A stretch of DNA of 64,000 bases, from NCBI GenBank assembly GCA_017634975.1, contig JAGBMJ010000093.1:98099-162098 (forward strand). The letters run 5' to 3'. A model generated the notes under the pieces. The model had not been told where the DNA came from. It was given only the letters and a program-made list of their open reading frames with translations, and did no database searches. The translations under genes were made by a program, and so were the position numbers. Within the stretch, counting starts at the first letter, position 1; each line of letters starts with the position of its first letter. Positions 1-8,118 of the stretch are shown piece by piece. This DNA is from Lachnospiraceae bacterium (GTDB lineage Bacteria > Bacillota > Clostridia > Lachnospirales > Lachnospiraceae).

Positions 1-1
1 C

Positions 2-382
2 AACGGAAACTATATCCCGCTTAAGGATATTGCCGAACGACAGGAGATCTCCAAAAAATATCTGGAGATCATCGTAAAAGATCTGGTCACACACAAACTG
101 TTATCCGGTGCCAGCGGAAAAGGCGGCGGATATAAACTGGTACGCAAGCCGGAAGAATACTCCGTCGGGGAAGTCCTGGAGCTTATGGAAGGTACTCTCT
201 GTCCGGTTGCCTGTCTGGCGGATCCGGAATATGAATGTTCCCGTAAAGACCACTGTCTGACTCTTCCGATGTGGACGGAGTTTGATACCATGGTGCACGA
301 CTTCTTTAATAGCAGGACGCTGGAAGATCTCATTCATCCGAAAAAGGCTTCCGGCAAACCGAAGGCACCGAAAAAGAGTTAA
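2..382 (+). CDS. Rrf2-family transcriptional regulator (5' end outside window)
   Basis: Only the C-terminal 126 residues are present; the reading frame is open from base 2 and the start lies before the window. The visible part runs from the end of the winged-helix domain (KKYLEIIVKDL, GGGYKL) into the signal-sensing region. Four cysteines in the stretch CPVACLADPEYECSRKDHC (roughly residues 66-84 of the visible part) match the cysteine cluster that binds an Fe-S centre in IscR/NsrR/RsrR-type Rrf2 proteins. The family represses Fe-S, cysteine or redox genes; the target here is unknown. A strong terminator follows, so it is the last gene of its transcript. Family call is firm, ligand is inference. 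Confidence 0.88.
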   Translation, partial: NGNYIPLKDIAERQEISKKYLEIIVKDLVTHKLLSGASGKGGGYKLVRKPEEYSVGEVLELMEGTLCPVACLADPEYECSRKDHCLTLPMWTEFDTMVHDFFNSRTLEDLIHPKKASGKPKAPKKS

Positions 383-386
383 ATAA

Positions 387-422
387 TAGGTTCCTGTCTG
401 TGTGTACGACAGGAACCTTTTT
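387..422 (+). terminator. Rho-independent terminator after the Rrf2 gene
   Basis: An 11-bp perfect stem (AGGTTCCTGTC paired with GACAGGAACCT) with a 9-nt loop and a T-run follows the stop codon by 5 nt. Confidence 0.88.
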
Positions 423-438
423 ATAGATACTGTTCTTC

Positions 439-552
439 TTACAGGAAGGTCTCACGGATCAGCTTCATCTGCTCTCCGTATAATTCACTCTCACATCTGG
501 CAAGAATGATCACTTCCTCATCATAGAGCAGATATACATATTCCGACTCCCC
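439..552 (-). other. In-frame open stretch after the ABC gene stop codon
   Basis: Directly after the TAA of the upstream ABC gene the same frame stays open for about 37 codons (ESEYVYLLYDEEVIILARCE and onward) to a TAA at 439-441. It has no convincing start codon. The composition looks protein-like, so it may be the tail of a lost gene or simply chance. No function can be given. Confidence 0.2.
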
Positions 553-2322
553 TTATCCCGCGATCTGCCAGTTTTCTGCAGCCTGCCGGATCTTCACAAA
601 GCCGGCATACTTTCCGCCGAGTTTCACCAATTCCTCATGCCGCCCCCTTTCCGCAACATGTCCGTTATCAATCACCAGGATCTGGTCCGCCGCTTCGATC
701 GTCGCCAGACGATGCGCGATAATGATCACGGTTTTCCCTTTGGAAAGTTCGGTAAGCGCTCCCTGGATCAGATGTTCATTTTCCGGATCGATGCTGGCCG
801 TTGATTCATCCAGGATGATGATCGGGGAATTTTTCAATATTGCCCTGGCAATGGAAACCCGCTGCTTCTGTCCGCCGGAAAGTGTTCCGCCGCCTTCTCC
901 GATCACCGTATCGTAACCATCGGGCAGTTCCATAATAAAGTCATGGCAGCGTGCTTTCTTCGCCGCATCAATCATTTCTTCTTCCGTGACATTGTCCCGC
1001 CCGAAGCAGATATTTGCCCGGATCGTATCATTGAACAGATATACATTCTGGAATACCATGGAAATATTGGATAACAGACTGTCCAGACTGTATTTTCTTA
1101 CATCCACTCCGCCAAGGGAGATCTCGCCTTTGGAAACATCATAAAATCTGGCGATCAGGTTACAGATCGTTGTCTTTCCGCTGCCGGAAGGACCGACGAT
1201 CGCTGTGGTAGAACCCTGCGGGATCTCAAAGCTGACATCCTGCAATACCTTCCGGTTTTCCGTGGACACCGCATCGGAATAGGAAAACTCTACATTCCGG
1301 AACGCGATATCATAGTTCTGCGGGTGGATATCCTCTCCTTCCGCATCCAGCAGATGATCGTCGGAAAACATCTCCATTTTGTCAAACGCATTGTTGATCA
1401 CTGCCAGAACATGCGCACTGTCCGTGATCGGCTCTACCGAGTTAAAAACGGACATCGAAAGAAAAGAAACGATCAGCACCATAAACAATTCCAGTTTTCC
1501 CGCCATCCCGGCATACATGACCGCCAGGATCATCCACACGCTCGCTGCCTTCAGCGCAAAGATATGCAAACAGTTATATGGTATGAATCCCCATTCGATC
1601 TTTAACGCGATCTTCTTTGCACTTGCACACGCCTCTGTGAAATCTCTTACCGACGCCCCTTCCATGCCAAAGGATTTTACGACCGGCAGTCCTCTGGTAT
1701 ATTCCAGTGCTGCTCTGGTCAGTTTTTCATTCTCCGCATTGAGCACTTTTGTATTGTCTGAACTGTGTTTGGAGATCATCAGCAAAAATACAAACGAAAC
1801 AAGGACACCGACGATCGCGATCAGCGCACATTCCGGTACCATAACTCCCAGAAAAATAAGGATACACAAAAAATTCAGATATCCTCCGATGAAATTGTCC
1901 AGCATACGGATTCCCATATTTTCCAGCGTTGCCAGTCCGGTGGTGATTTCATTTAAGATCGCACCGGTATCGTTGGTCTGGAAATAACCGAGTGATACAC
2001 GTTTCAATGCTTCCCCGATCTTCATACGGTCTCTTGCCACCAGCTCATAACCGATCTTTTCATGGCAGCGCGCTTTCAGATAGTCAAATAAAAACCTGGC
2101 CAATACCATCAGGGCGATCATCAGAAAACTTTTTCCCGCAAGGGACGCATCGATCGCATTTCCTTTGCGCAGCTCCCCGATGATCTCACCGATCACATAT
2201 CCCGCATACCCCACCGGTGCCGCAATGGCCCACGATGACAAAAACGAAAAGAAAAAACCTGCAAATAAACTTCCTTTAAAATCATCGCACCAGTCGATGA
2301 TCCGCTTTACCGTTTTAAACAT
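553..2322 (-). CDS. ABC transporter, fused permease-ATPase, second subunit of heterodimer 1
   Basis: A 589-residue type-IV (exporter-fold) half transporter. Six predicted membrane segments occupy about residues 1-310. The nucleotide-binding domain begins near residue 345, with Walker A GPSGSGKT at about 377, signature LSGGQKQR near 481, Walker B IIILDEST near 500 and the switch His in IIIAHR near 537. It starts 2 nt after the stop of the partner ABC gene, so the two should form a heterodimer. Best family match is the YbtQ/IrtB group, which includes siderophore importers, although drug or peptide exporters share the fold. Direction of transport is inferred from the iron-gene context only. It belongs to the TetR operon at 4.9 kb. 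Confidence 0.85.
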   Translation of the reverse strand: MFKTVKRIIDWCDDFKGSLFAGFFFSFLSSWAIAAPVGYAGYVIGEIIGELRKGNAIDASLAGKSFLMIALMVLARFLFDYLKARCHEKIGYELVARDRMKIGEALKRVSLGYFQTNDTGAILNEITTGLATLENMGIRMLDNFIGGYLNFLCILIFLGVMVPECALIAIVGVLVSFVFLLMISKHSSDNTKVLNAENEKLTRAALEYTRGLPVVKSFGMEGASVRDFTEACASAKKIALKIEWGFIPYNCLHIFALKAASVWMILAVMYAGMAGKLELFMVLIVSFLSMSVFNSVEPITDSAHVLAVINNAFDKMEMFSDDHLLDAEGEDIHPQNYDIAFRNVEFSYSDAVSTENRKVLQDVSFEIPQGSTTAIVGPSGSGKTTICNLIARFYDVSKGEISLGGVDVRKYSLDSLLSNISMVFQNVYLFNDTIRANICFGRDNVTEEEMIDAAKKARCHDFIMELPDGYDTVIGEGGGTLSGGQKQRVSIARAILKNSPIIILDESTASIDPENEHLIQGALTELSKGKTVIIIAHRLATIEAADQILVIDNGHVAERGRHEELVKLGGKYAGFVKIRQAAENWQIAG

Positions 2323-2324
2323 AA

Positions 2325-4115
2325 TTATGCCTCCATTCCTGCTGCCTGATCATTTCCTGCAGCCCAGTTTTTCGCTCCGATATGCGCCTGCCACATTCTC
2401 TGATACAACGGCGATCGTTCCATCAGTTCTTCCTGCGTTCCCTGCGCCTCGATCCGTCCGCCGTTCAATACCACGATCTGATCCGCATTCTTGATCGTAG
2501 ACAGACGGTGCGCGATCACGAGCAGCGTTTTTCCTTTGGTCAGGTTGGCGATGGATTCCTGCAGCTTCGTTTCATTCTCCGGATCGGTAAATGCCGTCGC
2601 TTCATCCAGGATCACGATGGGCGCATCTTTGAGCATCATTCTGGCAATGGCGATCCTCTGCCGTTCTCCGCCGGACAGCCGCTTTCCGGCTTCGCCTGCA
2701 GAGGTATTGTATCCATCCGGAAGCTTCCTTATAAACTCATCACAGCAGGCTGCCTTGGCCACGGCAATCACTTCTTCATCCGTCGCCTTCGGATTACCCA
2801 GACGGATGTTTTCCATCAGCGATCTGGAGAACAGGAAATTATCCTGCGTCACAAAACTGACGATATCTGCCAATGTGGTCACTTTCAGATCTTTGATATC
2901 GACACCGCCGATCGTTATGCTTCCGCTGCTCACATCCCAGAACCGTGCGATCAGTTTGGCTACCGTCGACTTACCGCCGCCGCTGGGCCCCACCAATGCG
3001 GTGAAGCTGCCTTCCTTCATCGTCAGATCGATCCCATGGAGCACCTCCCCATCCTCTTCGTCGTAGGTAAAATGCACATCCTTCAGTTCGATCACATAAT
3101 GTTCCGGCTTCTTCTCCGTTACCGGTTCCGGCAGACTCCGGATATTTAACAGTTTCTGGATCTCCAGTACGGTGTACTGCATCTGCCGTAAACCATTGGA
3201 AAAGATCTCGATCTTGGCCATACTGATGACCATAGACATCGCAAGCATAACGGAAAGAGCCATCTCCGATACCGTCATACTACCTTTTCCTACCAGCAGG
3301 ATGCTTACAGGTATCACCCCCAGCAGGGTAGCCGGCATAAAAGCAAATGCCAGCTTCATCGTTACCCACGTGGATTCCAGCCAGTCAATGACAAAATCCC
3401 TGTAATCCCGGATGGATCCCGCAAATTTCTCGTAGCTCACACCGGCCTTTCCAAATGCCTTGATGACTTCGATCCCCTCCACATATTCCACGATCACACT
3501 GCTCATATGCGCATTGGCTTCCTGATATTTCGTCATATTCTTACCGCTGATCTGAAAGGTCAGTATCATAAAGATCAGGCCAAACGGTAATGCGAGAAGG
3601 GCCGCAAGCGCTACGCGGATATCCACCATCGCCAGCGCCACGAAACAGACGATCGGGAGCACGATGTGTCCTGCACCCTCCGGAACCACATGCGCCAGGG
3701 GCGGTTCGATATCCTCGATCTTATCCACGATCACGCCCTTGATCTCACCGATCGAGTGTGCGTATACCTCTCCGAGGGGGGCCTTCAGAAAAGCATCTGC
3801 CACCCGTAACCGCAGACCTTCCAGCACATGAAATGCCACGTAATGGGATATGCCCGTTGAAAAACCGAAACATACTACTTTTACCAGATAAGCGATCAGT
3901 GCGATCAGACAAAACTGTATCACATAATTCCGGTCCAGACTCTCCGCGATATACCGGTCCAGAATACGATACACGCAATAGTACGGCACCAGTCCGGCCA
4001 AAAGACTGATCACCGACAGCAGCATCGATGCTCCCAGTCTTCCTCCGCTCCCTTTTGCATAGGAGAGCAATGTTCCAAACCAGTTCTTTTCTTCCTTTGT
4101 TACTTCTTCCTTCAT
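2325..4115 (-). CDS. ABC transporter, fused permease-ATPase, first subunit of heterodimer 1
   Basis: A 596-residue half transporter (from the chosen start) with membrane domain first and ATPase last. It has Walker A GPSGGGKST, signature LSGGERQR, Walker B IVILDEATAF and switch LLVIAHR. The frame is open upstream to 4298, but the start at 4115 is preferred: it has an AGGAAA site 8 nt upstream, and the extra 60 residues are Arg/Gly-rich and lie over a conserved hairpin. The IEDIEPPLAHVVPE segment in the membrane domain recurs in the first subunit of pair 3 as VDSVETTLAHIIPE, so these first subunits are one subfamily (YbtP/IrtA-like). Substrate unknown; siderophore or metal chelate is the leading guess. 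Confidence 0.85.
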   Translation of the reverse strand: MKEEVTKEEKNWFGTLLSYAKGSGGRLGASMLLSVISLLAGLVPYYCVYRILDRYIAESLDRNYVIQFCLIALIAYLVKVVCFGFSTGISHYVAFHVLEGLRLRVADAFLKAPLGEVYAHSIGEIKGVIVDKIEDIEPPLAHVVPEGAGHIVLPIVCFVALAMVDIRVALAALLALPFGLIFMILTFQISGKNMTKYQEANAHMSSVIVEYVEGIEVIKAFGKAGVSYEKFAGSIRDYRDFVIDWLESTWVTMKLAFAFMPATLLGVIPVSILLVGKGSMTVSEMALSVMLAMSMVISMAKIEIFSNGLRQMQYTVLEIQKLLNIRSLPEPVTEKKPEHYVIELKDVHFTYDEEDGEVLHGIDLTMKEGSFTALVGPSGGGKSTVAKLIARFWDVSSGSITIGGVDIKDLKVTTLADIVSFVTQDNFLFSRSLMENIRLGNPKATDEEVIAVAKAACCDEFIRKLPDGYNTSAGEAGKRLSGGERQRIAIARMMLKDAPIVILDEATAFTDPENETKLQESIANLTKGKTLLVIAHRLSTIKNADQIVVLNGGRIEAQGTQEELMERSPLYQRMWQAHIGAKNWAAGNDQAAGMEA

Positions 4116-4226
4116 TTCTTTTTCCTTTCTCACCTTTCTTTTTCTAACGGTTTCGAACCTCTCCGGTTCGTCCCGTCGTCTTCCGTTAACGTTTCGCCCC
4201 TTTTGTTTGCTTACCCCCAAAACGGC

Positions 4227-4263
4227 CTCACCGCCTGATCCCATTACAGAACCAGACGGTGAG
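4227..4263 (-). promoter_or_regulatory. Conserved hairpin between tetR and the ABC genes
   Basis: CTCACCGTCTG and CAGGCGGTGAG form an 11-bp stem with a 15-nt loop between the tetR stop and the ABC start. A hairpin with almost the same arms lies in the equivalent position of the decayed cassette at 49266-49304, which suggests selection for an attenuator or processing site rather than chance. Confidence 0.5.
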
Positions 4264-4294
4264 TGAGTATTTCTGATATTTAATTTTAAGTACT

Positions 4295-4903
4295 TCAAAC
4301 GCCCATCAGTTTTTTCCAGCCGGGCAGGAAAAATTTTTCAAGCGTCACTAAAGCTTCATCCGCTTCCTCCCGCGGATAGTTGTGAACCACCGGCTCAAAC
4401 AGTGCTGTAAGATAGGCCGTCAGCAAAAGATGCAGCTGCTGTGATGCTATTTCCGGCGCATCGATCCCGGATGCTCTCAGCTCCTGCAGGTATTCCAGAA
4501 ACTTATCCTGCGCCAGCTCTGTCATATCGTGCAGGAAGTTTTCGTATTTACTCCCCTTGGATTTTGCGATCAGCAGATGATAGTCTTCCATATCCGGGTA
4601 GATCACCTCGCGCATCATATCGATAAAGGAATCTTTCCAAATCATCTTCCTGCGTTTCTTTACCGGCTCCTCATATCGCTGCATATGTGCATAGGCCCAG
4701 CTCATCAGTTTTTCTTCTGCCGGAGATACCAGCTGGCAGAAGAGATCCTCCTTGTCCGTGCAATGTCGGTAAATGGCTGCCGCTGTCATCCCGCAGCGGT
4801 CACCGATGCTGCGCATCGATGCTTTTTCATATCCCATTTCCAAAAATTCCGCTTTGGCTGCCGCCATGATCTTTACGTGACTCGCTGACTTATCTCTCGG
4901 CAA
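4295..4903 (-). CDS. TetR/AcrR-family regulator of ABC pair 1
   Basis: A 202-residue TetR protein. The N-terminal helix-turn-helix spans about residues 8-50 (MRSIGDRCGMTAAAIYRHC), followed by an all-helical ligand domain. It starts with TTG behind AAGGGG. It is first in the operon with the two ABC genes, and its promoter carries three 13-bp iterons that are the likely autorepression operator. A paralogue reduced to its two ends lies at 49331-49488. The ligand is unknown. Confidence 0.85.
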   Translation of the reverse strand: MPRDKSASHVKIMAAAKAEFLEMGYEKASMRSIGDRCGMTAAAIYRHCTDKEDLFCQLVSPAEEKLMSWAYAHMQRYEEPVKKRRKMIWKDSFIDMMREVIYPDMEDYHLLIAKSKGSKYENFLHDMTELAQDKFLEYLQELRASGIDAPEIASQQLHLLLTAYLTALFEPVVHNYPREEADEALVTLEKFFLPGWKKLMGV

Positions 4904-4925
4904 GACCTGTTCCCCTTTCTTTTTT

Positions 4926-4992
4926 GTTAACGCTATATGCTAACATTATTAGCTAACGTGTATATATTATCAACCGTGCCGATATTTGTCAA
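4926..4992 (-). promoter_or_regulatory. tetR promoter with three 13-bp iterons
   Basis: A perfect-spacing promoter TTGACA-N17-TAATAT (4987-4992 and 4964-4969) is followed by GTTAGC, GTTAGC and GTTAAC at exact 13-bp intervals. The same arrangement occurs upstream of the tetR remnant at 49502-49568, so the iterons are probably the TetR operator. Confidence 0.7.
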
Positions 4993-4993
4993 G

Positions 4994-5020
4994 AAAAAAA
5001 CAGCCGTTAAGCTGTTTTTA
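4994..5020 (-). terminator. Terminator after the DtxR-family gene
   Basis: AAAACAGC / GCTGTTTT stem with a 6-nt loop and a T-run on the minus strand (A-run on plus), between the DtxR stop and the tetR promoter. Confidence 0.75.
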
Positions 5021-5021
5021 T

Positions 5022-5086
5022 GTTACGCAAAGTGTTTTGAGTCGTAATCGCGCAGCAAGTGCGCGATTCGACTGTGAATGGTAACG
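5022..5086. repeat. Palindromic dispersed repeat, copy 1
   Basis: A 54-nt core (5028-5081) is identical to 63947-64000. It folds into a hairpin with GCGCGA arms (GAGTCGTAATCGCGC against GTGCGCGATTCGACT), and in this copy it is framed by GTTAC and GTAAC. No coding capacity. It looks like a small intergenic palindromic element. Confidence 0.75.
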
Positions 5087-5089
5087 TTT

Positions 5090-5464
5090 TTATTCTTTCC
5101 TGCATTCGGCGATATGTTTCTTGATCGCTGCAAAGCTTTCTTCGCTGAGATAATGTTCCACACGACAGGCATCTTTTAATGCATTTTCCTCCGATATCCC
5201 AAGACTGAGAAACCATTCCGAAAGGATCTTGTGCCGTTCATAGATCTTATCCGCGATCTCCATGCCGCTCTCCGTCAGAACAATAAATCCCTGCGAAGTG
5301 ATCCGGACCAGCCCTTTCTCGATCAGATTCTTCATAGCGACACTGACACTCGATTTCTTGTAACCGAGATGTCTGGAGATATCCACTGCCCGTACCATAT
5401 ACCCCCGTTCTTTCAGCACAAGGATTGCTTCCAGATAGTCTTCTGCAGATTCATTACTTTTCAT
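5090..5464 (-). CDS. DtxR/MntR-family metal-dependent repressor
   Basis: A 124-residue protein: winged helix at about residues 1-65 (AEDYLEAILVLKERG, VRAVDISRHLGYKKSSVSVA) followed by the metal-binding dimerisation domain (ESGMEIADKIYERHKILSEW, then EHYLSEESFAAIKKHI). The glutamate/histidine residues of ERH, CRVEH and EES fit the MntR/DtxR metal site. There is no C-terminal SH3/FeoA domain, so it is the short form. The start at 5464 has GAGAGGGAATCCT upstream. DtxR proteins with Fe2+ or Mn2+ repress uptake genes. Its location among ECF, flavodoxin and ABC genes makes it the leading candidate to bind the TTAG-N6-CTAA boxes described here; that link is inference. Confidence 0.88.
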   Translation of the reverse strand: MKSNESAEDYLEAILVLKERGYMVRAVDISRHLGYKKSSVSVAMKNLIEKGLVRITSQGFIVLTESGMEIADKIYERHKILSEWFLSLGISEENALKDACRVEHYLSEESFAAIKKHIAECRKE

Positions 5465-5532
5465 AGGATTCCCTCTCCCCCCTCTGTCAAGGCGTCTACC
5501 GTTGCCCCATATCTTCCTGCGTTTTACGCCCC

Positions 5533-6099
5533 TTAAGCTGCGACCGTCATATCCGCCAGGCTGCGTCCTTTCCGGTATACTTCCCGGTAGACTGTATTGC
5601 AATGATCGATCTTTTCAAAGTATGCCGCAGCCCTGTGCGGATCTGAATACACCTTCCACAATCCGCAGATCAGGCAGTTCTTTCCATGATTGTCTATAAA
5701 TCCCCGGATATCCTCTACCGGATATCCAAGGAACACACCGATCTCGTGCGGGAAGCGATCCGTTTGACGAAATCGTATTCCCAGATGTGACAGGATCTCT
5801 TCCGTTCCTGCTTTTGCCGGATACCCGTATTCCGCTAGAAATCCGGATACCGCCGGATCTTCCTGCAGCTGATCCACCATATTCCTGCGATAGATCAGGA
5901 TTAGATAAAAAGTGGCCTTCTGTGCCAGCAGTTTCAGATACACCCCTTTTTCATTCAATACCCTGCCGGCCTCCGAAAGATTGTGTCTGCAGGATGCTTC
6001 CGATGCAAAACGGAAATTAAACAGGCTGGCTGTCTTGATCCCCGCCAGCGTCGCCGCCCCATATTCAATAATGCTTTTTTCAAAAGATTTATCCATCAT
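5533..6099 (-). CDS. DUF3793 family protein
   Basis: A 188-residue soluble protein matching, from memory, the clostridial DUF3793 family (start EYGAATLAGIKTASLF, then PHEIGVFLGYPVEDIRGFI and CLICGLWKVYSDP). Two cysteines in the C-terminal CLICG are characteristic. The biochemical function is unknown, but family members commonly sit beside flavodoxin and iron-transport genes, as here. A longer reading to 6132 would begin inside the preceding terminator, so the start near 6099 is preferred although no strong ribosome site is visible. The DtxR gene follows by 68 nt. Confidence 0.75.
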   Translation of the reverse strand: MMDKSFEKSIIEYGAATLAGIKTASLFNFRFASEASCRHNLSEAGRVLNEKGVYLKLLAQKATFYLILIYRRNMVDQLQEDPAVSGFLAEYGYPAKAGTEEILSHLGIRFRQTDRFPHEIGVFLGYPVEDIRGFIDNHGKNCLICGLWKVYSDPHRAAAYFEKIDHCNTVYREVYRKGRSLADMTVAA

Positions 6100-6122
6100 T
6101 TTTAACGATCGATCCAACCCGC

Positions 6123-6166
6123 AAAAAAACATAACTGTACAGAACCACTGATCCTGTACAGCTATG
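6123..6166 (-). terminator. Terminator after flavodoxin
   Basis: CATAGCTGTACAG pairs with CTGTACAGTTATG (13 bp, one wobble) around an 11-nt loop, followed by a T7 run on the minus strand. Confidence 0.85.
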
Positions 6167-6182
6167 CAGCATCTTTTCTTCC

Positions 6183-6614
6183 TTACAGTTTCGCCAATGC
6201 TTTTCCCAATTCATTGCAGGCCAGAACCGCCTCTGCATCCGGCGCTTCATGTGCAATGACACCGGCTCCGCCTACAACCGTGGCTCCGGCATTCTTCATA
6301 CGCTCCGTCCAGTCTCTCATCCACTGTCCGTCGCCCCAGCCATAGGAACCGAAGAGCGCTACGGTCTTTCCTTTTACAATCGCTTCCACTTCTGCAACAA
6401 ACGGTTCCATCTCGCTCTCTTCCAGCACTTCATCGCCCATGGCAGGACAGCCCATGGCAAAACCGGCCACATCCTTCAGGTCATCCACATTTGCCTGACC
6501 GGGCTGCAGATATACCACTTCTTTACCTTCCGCAGTCACGCCATCGCCAACTGCCTGCGCCATCTGACCGGTATTTCCGCCCTGGGTCCAAAAGATTACA
6601 TAAACCTTATCCAT
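6183..6614 (-). CDS. Flavodoxin
   Basis: A 143-residue short-chain flavodoxin. The FMN phosphate loop is TQGGNTG at about residues 10-16. The ring-binding loops are near residues 54-60 (MGCPAMGDE) and 88-96 (GSYGWGDGQW), with Trp at the usual stacking position. Flavodoxins carry single electrons and replace ferredoxin when iron is short. The gene is monocistronic, with its own promoter containing a TTAG-N6-CTAA box and its own terminator. This fits iron-starvation induction, which is inferred from the box and the neighbours. Confidence 0.92.
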   Translation of the reverse strand: MDKVYVIFWTQGGNTGQMAQAVGDGVTAEGKEVVYLQPGQANVDDLKDVAGFAMGCPAMGDEVLEESEMEPFVAEVEAIVKGKTVALFGSYGWGDGQWMRDWTERMKNAGATVVGGAGVIAHEAPDAEAVLACNELGKALAKL

Positions 6615-6663
6615 CGAATAAAACCTCCTTGAAATAAATTTAGTTTCATTATTCTACCGTAGA

Positions 6664-6694
6664 TTAGTTTATACTAACTTCTAAAAAAAGTCAA
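6664..6694 (-). promoter_or_regulatory. Flavodoxin promoter with TTAG-N6-CTAA box
   Basis: TTGACT-N17-TAAACT (6689-6694 and 6666-6671). The inverted repeat at 6664-6677 (TTAG TTTATA CTAA on plus) overlaps the -10 element, as expected for a repressor operator. Confidence 0.7.
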
Positions 6695-6723
6695 TTACCA
6701 TTTCCTCTCATCCGTCAAAACAT

Positions 6724-8115
6724 TTAACCAAAAGGTTCACAGATCCGGTCACAGCACAGATTCATAAACTCATGATCATGCGATACCAGGATCACATACT
6801 TCTCCTGTTTTTTCAGTTCCTTCACGATATCCGCAACCCTTCTTATATTCCCGGCATCCAAACCGCTGGTCGGTTCATCAAACAGTATCACCTCGCGCTT
6901 ACTGAGCAATCCTACCGCAACGGAAAGTCTCTGTTTCTGCCCGCCGGATATGGTATTCGGATGCCGGTCTTTTAAGCCGTACAGATCCAGCCGCTTAAGA
7001 AGCTCGTCCACCTGTTGTTCCGGGATATTCTTTTGTCCGAGTATGCATTCGCCGTATACCGATTCCGCAAACAACTGATAATTGACATCCTGCATAACCA
7101 GATACGCCTTCTTCAGCAACCGTTTCGGATCCTGTTTTACCCCTTCCAGCGTGATTCCTCCATTGTATTCCCTGTGCAATCCGGCCAGCGTTCGCAGCAG
7201 GGTCGATTTGCCGACGCCGTTTTCGCCGACGATCCCGGTTACACTGCCCCTTGGGATCGACAGATTTATTTCCGCATGCAGCTGCCTCTTTCCCCGCAGC
7301 AGCTTGAGATGTTCCAGACACAGACAGTTCTCTCCTGTCGTTTTACCGCCTGCTTTGTCCGGTGTAAGCGGAGTTTTCCGAACCGATCGAAGCCCCATAT
7401 CCGCAAGCTGTTTTTCCGAAAAACCAAGCATCTCCTCTTTGGTAAATTCTCCCTGTATCCGTCCCTTCTTCAGATAGACAAAACGGTCTGCCAGATCCAT
7501 AAGATAATAGAGCCGGTGCTCCGCACACAGAACCGTTCGCCCTTCCGACTTTATCTTTTCCAGAGATTGTTTTAGTGAGCCGATTCCTTTTTCATCCAGG
7601 TTCGAAGACGGTTCATCCAGCACATATACTTCCGGCCGTACGGCATAGATGCCCGAAAACGCGATCTTTTGCTTTTCTCCGCCGGATAACTGAAAAATAC
7701 TTCTCCCGCGCAGCTCCGCAATCTCCAGTTCCGATGTTACCTCCTCCATTCTCCGTCCGATCGCATCCGGATCCATCCCCATGTTTTCCAGGCCAAATGC
7801 CAGTTCACTGTCCGTATCCGTGTTAAAAAACTGCGTTCTCGGATTCTGAAATACACTGCCGACGATCCCGGACAGTTCATAGCTTTTTCGTTCCCCGACC
7901 GGGCGATCCCCCAGCAGCACTTCCCCACTGAGTTTTCCTTTATGATAATACGGACTGATCCCGTTGATCAGTCTGGTGATCGTTGTCTTTCCGCAGCCGG
8001 ATTCGCCGATCAGTACAACAAATTCGCCATCGCGTATTTTCAGATCCACATCATAAAGGGCTCCTTCGGAAGAGCCCTCATAACAAAAACTGACTTTTTT
8101 TAATTCTGCTGTCAT
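6724..8115 (-). CDS. ECF transporter ATPase, two fused ATP-binding domains
   Basis: A 463-residue protein with two complete ABC ATPase domains. Domain 1: Walker A GESGCGKTT near residue 37, signature LSGGEKQK, VLDEPSSNLD. Domain 2: Walker A GENGVGKST, signature ISGGQKQR, FDEPTSGLD, switch VSHDH. It equals a fused EcfA1-EcfA2 pair and energises the T and S subunits encoded just upstream (3-nt gap, then an ATGA overlap). A homologous but 5'-truncated ATPase is at 53013-53837. The substrate is set by the S component and is unknown; iron or metal chelate is inferred from context. Confidence 0.88.
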   Translation of the reverse strand: MTAELKKVSFCYEGSSEGALYDVDLKIRDGEFVVLIGESGCGKTTITRLINGISPYYHKGKLSGEVLLGDRPVGERKSYELSGIVGSVFQNPRTQFFNTDTDSELAFGLENMGMDPDAIGRRMEEVTSELEIAELRGRSIFQLSGGEKQKIAFSGIYAVRPEVYVLDEPSSNLDEKGIGSLKQSLEKIKSEGRTVLCAEHRLYYLMDLADRFVYLKKGRIQGEFTKEEMLGFSEKQLADMGLRSVRKTPLTPDKAGGKTTGENCLCLEHLKLLRGKRQLHAEINLSIPRGSVTGIVGENGVGKSTLLRTLAGLHREYNGGITLEGVKQDPKRLLKKAYLVMQDVNYQLFAESVYGECILGQKNIPEQQVDELLKRLDLYGLKDRHPNTISGGQKQRLSVAVGLLSKREVILFDEPTSGLDAGNIRRVADIVKELKKQEKYVILVSHDHEFMNLCCDRICEPFG

Positions 8116-8118
8116 CTC

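Noticed and set aside
4116-4298. N-terminal extension of the ABC gene to 4298
   Set aside because: The extra residues are Arg/Gly-rich, cover a conserved hairpin and have no ribosome site; ATG 4115 does.
4926-4956. An eleventh TTAG-N6-CTAA box in the tetR promoter at 4.9 kb
   Set aside because: The GTTAGC units there are direct repeats at a 13-bp period, not the inverted repeat with a 6-bp gap; I treat them as TetR iterons.
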